Shown here in pieces: positions 58,700 through 64,000 of a DNA stretch of 64,000 nt. Below the pieces are notes generated by a model. The model was given only the letters and a program-made list of their open reading frames with translations. It was not told where the DNA came from and did no database searches. The translations under genes were made by a program, and so were the position numbers. Source of the stretch: Ligula intestinalis. Its lineage: Eukaryota > Platyhelminthes > Cestoda > Diphyllobothriidea > Diphyllobothriidae. Position 1 is the stretch's first letter. Each line of letters starts with the position of its first letter. The DNA is taken from positions 32,575,932-32,639,931 of the forward strand of contig JAYGXS010000003.1 of NCBI GenBank assembly GCA_036362985.1. The letters run 5' to 3'.

Positions 58700-60400
58700 T
58701 AACAATCGTTCTTATACTTTTCGTTGTCTAAAAGCTGCCTTTTCAGTCTTTTCGTCCTTTCTGCAATCTTTTCGCCTAGCTTGTCAGTTTAGTAAAACAA
58801 GTTCCAGCGGTTTTTATTTCCTGTTTATTTTTCATTTTTTATGCACCTATGCTGGTTTCAAGTTTTCGCCTTGTTTCCTTGTTTTCTCTTTAATTCCCCT
58901 TCAACCACGAATTTCGGAAGAAACTTGGTCAGATGAACTTTCGCCATTAGTCGGCCTCAAATCAAAGCCTTGCTGGTGTGGCGATATGAATATTCTTAAA
59001 AATAGCCGTTTGGTTAAACACCTAAGCGACTGATGAAAAGAAAGAAGATCTTCGGAAAATTGAGTTGTACCCGTGAATTTTCGAACAAGTATCACGTGTT
59101 CGTCGTCAGACCAAACGAAAAGTGAGGGCTGGGAATGTCGCACTAGATATTTTGGGGCAGAGCTTACCACGAAACAGGGGGGGGGGGGTGGGGGGGAACG
59201 TTATGGTGACGTGACTCCCGCTGCGATCGATGACTATTCCTGTCTGTTTTAATAGTGAATAAAATTGCGATCATGTTCACTTTTCTGCTCAATATAAGGT
59301 TACAATCCCTTAGGGTAGCGAATGGATTCGTGTGTGCCTATTCCTGATGGAATAAACGCCCCTATCTGCAGAGACGCAGTGGTGGTGAGGCAAAGTGAAT
59401 TTCGTTTTGATGGAGTGCTCGTGACTCCTCATTTAAATCAATCTGTGGACCATCTGCGCCGTACACGTACCCATGTCTGCGTTTTCAGCCCTTACTGATA
59501 ATTCGGCTTACGACTGGCTGAGCTAAGGCAGAATAAGCCAACAGCGCCTCGGGCGAAAATGTTAAAAGCCAACCTCGTACAACATGTCCAACCTGTCATC
59601 GGACATTAAGCACATGGATCGCACTTTTCGGTTATCCTTAGAACACAATTCACCAACATTTTCTCCTTCTGCGTCCGCAAATGCCTTCGGTGTCCACCAC
59701 CAAGGATCACTATGTTGATGCTCAATTCCCATAATGGATTAAAACTAAGGCGTCCATTATCCCTGCGCCAACCCCTACGACTATGTCTATTACGACATGC
59801 AAATCCATCATGCGGAGCCTGATGAAACAGTGCAAGGAGCGCCAACACAAATCCACCACACCCATTTAAACTGCCCGCACTATCCACATACGTGAACTTG
59901 CGGCATGGCCCTACTTGGTCACATACGCCTCTACTAAAACCTGGAGCGAGACAATTTGAACCCCACTACACCATTGTCGAAAAAGTTATGGGTGACTACA
60001 GACCGATTAGGTCGAACAGTATACAGTAAAAAAGAAGTTAACAAAAGGCTCCACAGAAAAGAGCTGTTCACAGAACCAGGGGAAGTTGCTTTGCGTGTGC
60101 CTGCGTGGGCAGGATTAGAGGCAACCACGTGACTGGTTCTTTGTTGTCTCCACCAATCAGAAGAAGGTACACACTGAGAAGTTTGGATTCATAAATTCAA
60201 AATTAAAAGTATTTCTCTCTCTCTGAAGGCGCGAGGCATCGACCTAACCGACAAATAGGCAATGTGGAGGTGACCAACAGGTCGCACAAGGTTTCGCAGG
60301 CGACGGCACAATGAGTCACGCGCGGCTCAGCAGCGAGATGGCAATGAACGCGCGTGGCAGCACAAGACTTGATAGCGAAGAAGAGGTGTCGACAAAATGG
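58700..60400. other. no gene recognised
   Basis: Contains a T-rich tract (about 58,730-58,900), the G run at 59,177 and motif-free frames. The plus-strand sequence 59,470-59,900 has gag-like low-complexity character, but I could not match it to any family. Confidence 0.3.
59177..59196 (+). repeat. homopolymeric G tract
   Basis: Twelve G, one T, seven G. Such tracts are prone to sequencing and assembly error, and the exact length should not be trusted. Confidence 0.8.
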
Positions 60401-60409
60401 GGCTAAGTC

Positions 60410-60500
60410 CAAGACCGCCACACCATCACATTTCTCCTCACCAACCATTGCGACCATCGATTTTTCTGAAGTCCAGCTCATGCTTCACAGCAGAGTGATG
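60410..60500 (-). repeat. right member of an inverted repeat pair with 58,549-58,640
   Basis: Reverse complement matches the 58.5 kb segment. A minus-strand open frame continues from it to 60,203 (about 93 codons, Cys- and Ala-rich) without a recognised domain. The pair may be two copies of one repeat in opposite orientation, such as fragments of a long terminal repeat. Confidence 0.6.
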
Positions 60501-62825
60501 CCGGGACGGTGACTTGCGCTGGATTATGGAGAGACAATACTTGCGCTGCGTTTACCTCCGTCAGAGTTTTCTTCTCCCATTTGAACCAGGTTCTCAGGCA
60601 AACTCAAGAACACCGGAAGTGGTAAAGGGCGCAGGCCCACGCCCTATGGGACACCACAACCACGGAGAATTTGGGGTGGTTCAGTCCCAACTGACTCCGA
60701 TATTTTGACCGATGTTTTCGATGATGTTGACCGCATGATTCAGCAAGCTGAAAACAAACGCAGGAAATTGCACGTGGTTAGTTTTAAAGGATAGTAGATT
60801 TATGTGGTATCTGCTGCACGCCCTCCTCCCTCACGCAGTCTCACACGGACTCCACACATAGTCAAGAAAACCGGAGGTGGGATCAGGCGCACGTGTCAGG
60901 CACGGCCAAAACCGCCCCTGTGTGTGCAACCACGAACCCCATGTTCGGGAGTTGTTATGGGAACGCAATCCGAATAACGCTTTCTGTACCATGATCCTGC
61001 CCCCGTGTTGATCCTGCGTATCTACGTCGCGGCCTTATTCTCATTATCATCAAGTTTCGCAAGAATCAGCCGTGGATATACACACTTGTGCAAGCGGAGC
61101 AACCTCGTACGTGCCTTACCCTTGCATCGCAGTGTTCACTCACAAGCTCCAACTCCTACAGGCAGAGAGAAAAGCAAACTCACCTGGCAGGCAGCCTACA
61201 GATCACACATACCAGCGCAATAATTTCGGACTGTCATAACCAAACAGATTTGGTGCATACCACCACGCGCATACTTCCGCATCCCGGGGCCATCGATCCT
61301 CCCTTCACCCAACTATCATCCTGCGAGCCAGTCAGTTGGCTGATCTGGAGTGGGCGCAGGGGCTGACAGGGCCGGTGAACCCATTTGTGTTGACTCAAAC
61401 ACGATCTGGGCTTTGACACACACAAGGATTAATACAATCAGGGATTAGGAGTCATCATCGTCTGACTCCCAATCCACCCATCAGCCACTAAACCCACAAC
61501 ACACACAGAGTTGATGGCGTGGTGGAAAGTGTGTCAGTTGCAGCCTTCTCAGCCACAATAAATCGAGAGACTCAGGCTCGCACCATAAAATAGGATCTAT
61601 ATGCGTAAAGGACTGAAAAGATAACTTATATACATAAGATTGCATATCTGATGTAAGGTTGGGGATAGGAGGATTTAACGCACACTTGAGGTTGTTGATT
61701 GAGTTCATTGGGTTGAATTGGATCGCAAAAGGTCGCTAACTAGAATTTAATTACGTTCAGATCAGAATACTGGGAGAAAATAGAGGCGAAAATGGGCGAA
61801 ATCCAGCGTTTGTTGATATCCGAGGAATTTCCTACGCTATTAAACGATGCTTAAAAATACTTCTTGTGTTTGCATGTTGCACTATAAAGGAACATTTATG
61901 AAGAGCAGAAATTTTTTAATAAGTTCTGTTCACAAAATGGAAAATTTGTTTTGCATCCATGAAATTGAGTTTAGCGTAAATAGGAGATAGAGCATTTCTT
62001 TTGGGTATAGAAGAGCGAAATAAGCTTGAAAATTTATATTTTGCATATCTACCAAGTTTCGTGCCACAAAATTGAATAATAAACTTTTGAAGTTGTTTTT
62101 TTGCATTACTTCATATACAATTTATATTTTATTTGTTTAAAAGCTGTTTATTTATGTAAAAGCTTTTAAGGTATATCTTATTTTGAAGGTTTTGATAAGC
62201 ACATTGAATATACTCATTATTTATGGTCAATTGAATAACGCCAGTAAAAAATGTAAAGTCTTTATTAAAATTTCATGGAAGATCTGAACCTCCTCGTAAT
62301 AGAAATAGCGAAATAATTCCAAAAATATATGGCGTAAGGCAATAACTCTCAGTGTACAAAAATGGTACGTTTACAATTGTTCCCGACAATTCTATTTAAG
62401 CTTTTTTAATCACTGACCGGCATGTCAGCAAGTGATCTTGAGCAATATATTACTCCCCTGATCTCCCAATGGGGCAGATCAAGCGAAAACGTGGTTGCCT
62501 TAGTCCAACATAAGTCAAGCGATGCATAAACGGAAGAAGCAACTAGAAGTTCTCTTGAAAACGTGTTAGAATACATACTCGAAATTTAGGCTCTTCGGTA
62601 ACACCCATACACTATATAGCACGTAATATGGAAGCATATTTATTCGAAAACTTGACAAAACGATTATTTTCCAAAGTAATTTTCCTTTCGCTGCTTTATT
62701 TACTCAGTGGTTTTGGATAAACGGCCTTCCTCTACATGTAAAACTTAAGTTTACCTAGTACGCCCGATTTCCACTTTTTTGGAATTTTCCACTTCGTTAA
62801 AAAGCTGGTGTTTCTATAAATATTT
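60501..62825. other. no gene recognised; AT-rich part resembles the 0.9 kb repeat family
   Basis: 60,500-61,500 is GC-richer and may be an uncharacterised repeat. In 61,820-62,290, blocks such as AAGTTTCGTGCCACAAA and TATCTTATTTTGAAGGTTT resemble 15,868 (AAGTTTTGTGCCATAAA) and 16,535 (TATCTTATTTTAAAGGTTT) in and just beyond the 0.9 kb repeat, which points to a third, more diverged relative. Confidence 0.35.
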
Positions 62826-62827
62826 AT

Positions 62828-62843
62828 CAGTCAGTCAGTCAGT
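62828..62843 (-). repeat. tetranucleotide (CAGT/ACTG) tail of the LINE
   Basis: Four CAGT units on the plus strand directly adjoin the LINE 3' end. Telling the tail from the target site needs the empty site. Confidence 0.65.
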
Positions 62844-62979
62844 ATATTTGAGGGAAAAATAGGCTTGCGCCTTTGAACTCCCTATTTGTCACATCAAAAT
62901 CTCAAGAATTATAAACAATGTTAACAAGTTTTCAGTCAGGAAAATATAGACAGTCACATGGCGCAGTGGTGTTTCAAGG

Positions 62980-64000
62980 TTAATTTGTCACATAGTTCAC
63001 GTTGTGTTGTAGCATGTGTATATCAAGTCGGTGTTTGAATATCTCCACAGATTGGGACATAACAATGGCCTCGGGAAGGTTATTCCACGGGTCCACGACA
63101 CGATTAGAGAAAAAATTCTTCCGTACATCCAATCGTCCTTGGGGCACATAGAGTTTGAAGGGATGTCCCCAGAGATTAGTTGTAGTGGCGAGTTGGAAGA
63201 AGTCGTCACACATGAGAGCGCAGTCAAAGCCACGCACGATACGGAAGGTTTGTATCAAATCTCCGCGTAACTGCCTATAACTCAAAGGATAGAGATTAAG
63301 GTTATTTAGGCGGATCTCATATGGTAGTGAACCTTGGCCTCTTACTAATTTTGTTGCTCGCCGCTGCACCCTCTCAAGTACGTTATAATCCTGCCGCATC
63401 CACGGTCTCCAGGCTTGAATCGCGTATTCAAGATGTGGCCTTATGAAGGTACCGAAGATTTTCGAGAAACAGTCTTCATCAAAAACCGTGAATGCCCGCT
63501 TGATGGCGTACAACATTGAAGTTGCAGTTTTAGCCGCCTTACAACATTGTGTAGAAGGTTTGAGATTGTCTGTCATCAAGATGCCGAGATCCTTCTGTAT
63601 TTCTGTTTCTTGCAGAGGGATTCCGTTCAGATGGTAGGGTCGCGCATAAGGCACCGCATTTCGATTTCCCAGGCGCAGCAGAGTGCATTTGTTAGAATTG
63701 AAGGACAGCAGCCATCTATGCGACCACTCGTTTAATCGACAAAGATTTTCCTGGAAGTTATCTTCATCGGCAGCACACCTGATGACCCTCCATATTTTTA
63801 CATCATCTGCAAACATGGCGCACTCGCAGTCCAATTCCTGTACACAATCATTAACGAACAAGAGAAAGAGGGTGGGTCCGAGTACTGAACCTTGAGGGAC
63901 TCCACTCTCGATGACTGTCGGCCTTGATTGTTGTCGTCCTACACACACCGTTTGGGAACGACCAGATAGGAAATTCTCAATCCACGTAAGAAGTCTGCCT
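62980..64000 (-). CDS. LINE ORF2 reverse transcriptase, C-terminal half (5' end outside window)
   Basis: Open without a stop from the right edge to TAA at 62,980, 339 codons. In order: WIENFLSGRSQTVCVG, ESGVPQGSVLGPTLFLLFVN, then FADDVKIWR with the catalytic Asp pair. Next come LNEWSHRWLLSFNSNKC and the DLGILMTDNLKPS block, the thumb stretch YAIKRAF...IRPHLEYAIQAW, LERVQRRATKLV, and the terminal block with NLYPLSYRQLRGDLI and VVDPWNNLPEAIV. This is the standard layout of CR1/Jockey-type reverse transcriptases. All visible catalytic residues are intact and there is no frameshift, so the copy may be young. The first catalytic Asp (the FxKAFD motif) and the endonuclease lie beyond the edge. Confidence 0.92.
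   Translation of the reverse strand, partial: GRLLTWIENFLSGRSQTVCVGRQQSRPTVIESGVPQGSVLGPTLFLLFVNDCVQELDCECAMFADDVKIWRVIRCAADEDNFQENLCRLNEWSHRWLLSFNSNKCTLLRLGNRNAVPYARPYHLNGIPLQETEIQKDLGILMTDNLKPSTQCCKAAKTATSMLYAIKRAFTVFDEDCFSKIFGTFIRPHLEYAIQAWRPWMRQDYNVLERVQRRATKLVRGQGSLPYEIRLNNLNLYPLSYRQLRGDLIQTFRIVRGFDCALMCDDFFQLATTTNLWGHPFKLYVPQGRLDVRKNFFSNRVVDPWNNLPEAIVMSQSVEIFKHRLDIHMLQHNVNYVTN

Larger units (their letters stand above)
62826..64000 (-). mobile_element. 3' part of a second CR1-type LINE, cut by the window edge
   Basis: Consists of the ORF2 C-terminal half (62,980-64,000), a 3' untranslated region of about 135 bp, and a CAGT-type microsatellite tail at 62,828-62,843. Shorter tails with the same CAGTATATTTGAGGG block lie at 31,940 and probably 30,884. 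It belongs to a different family from the LINE at 50.5-55.6 kb: protein and tail both differ. Confidence 0.85.

Noticed and set aside
1..64000. CRISPR arrays, bacterial operons, rRNA genes
   Set aside because: No regularly spaced direct repeats, no ribosome-binding-site/ORF organisation and no rRNA sequence; introns and LINEs show nuclear eukaryotic DNA.

Overview
This window is eukaryotic, gene-poor and repeat-rich, and most likely from a parasitic (neodermatan) flatworm, a tapeworm or fluke. The best clue is one confidently reconstructed gene, the mitochondrial processing peptidase alpha subunit. Its first two introns are only 34 and 33 nt while later ones reach about 4 kb, a pattern known from flatworm genes. 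The mix of CR1/Jockey-type LINEs, Penelope-like elements and a Ty3/gypsy remnant, in a moderately AT-rich background with almost no other coding sequence, fits that reading. The species cannot be told from the sequence.

Layout. 1-10 kb: a possible tRNA half at the left edge, then one exon (2706-2933, minus) of a stargazin/claudin-type four-transmembrane protein (voltage-gated calcium-channel gamma/TARP family) whose other exons must lie left of the window. The rest is AT-rich DNA with a tRNA-derived repeat near 6.4 kb. 10-25 kb: two inverted copies of a roughly 0.5-0.6 kb non-autonomous element with terminal inverted repeats and candidate 8-bp target duplications, one copy of a 0.9 kb dispersed repeat, a second tRNA-derived repeat and a Penelope remnant. 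25-37 kb: no gene recognised; scattered tRNA-like SINE heads and LINE 3' tails.

36,969-46,255 (minus): PMPCA in eight exons. Summing the exons gives a 566-residue open frame, with every intron GT-AG. Intron 6 carries the second copy of the 0.9 kb repeat. Intron 5 carries a fold-back pair of the tRNA-derived repeat and a decayed Penelope-like reverse transcriptase.

46-64 kb: a 0.7 kb fold-back element with ~295-bp arms and a G-quadruplex motif in its loop (48.8-49.5 kb). Next is a nearly complete LINE with ORF1 and ORF2, interrupted by a 100-N assembly gap (50.5-55.6 kb). A decayed LINE C-terminus (56.7 kb), a Ty3/gypsy protease-RT remnant (57.5-58.5 kb) and low-complexity DNA follow. At the right edge is the 3' end of a second, apparently intact LINE on the minus strand.

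The host genes here do not form a pathway; the window mainly records layers of transposable elements around and inside one housekeeping gene. Repeat boundaries were judged by eye and are approximate.
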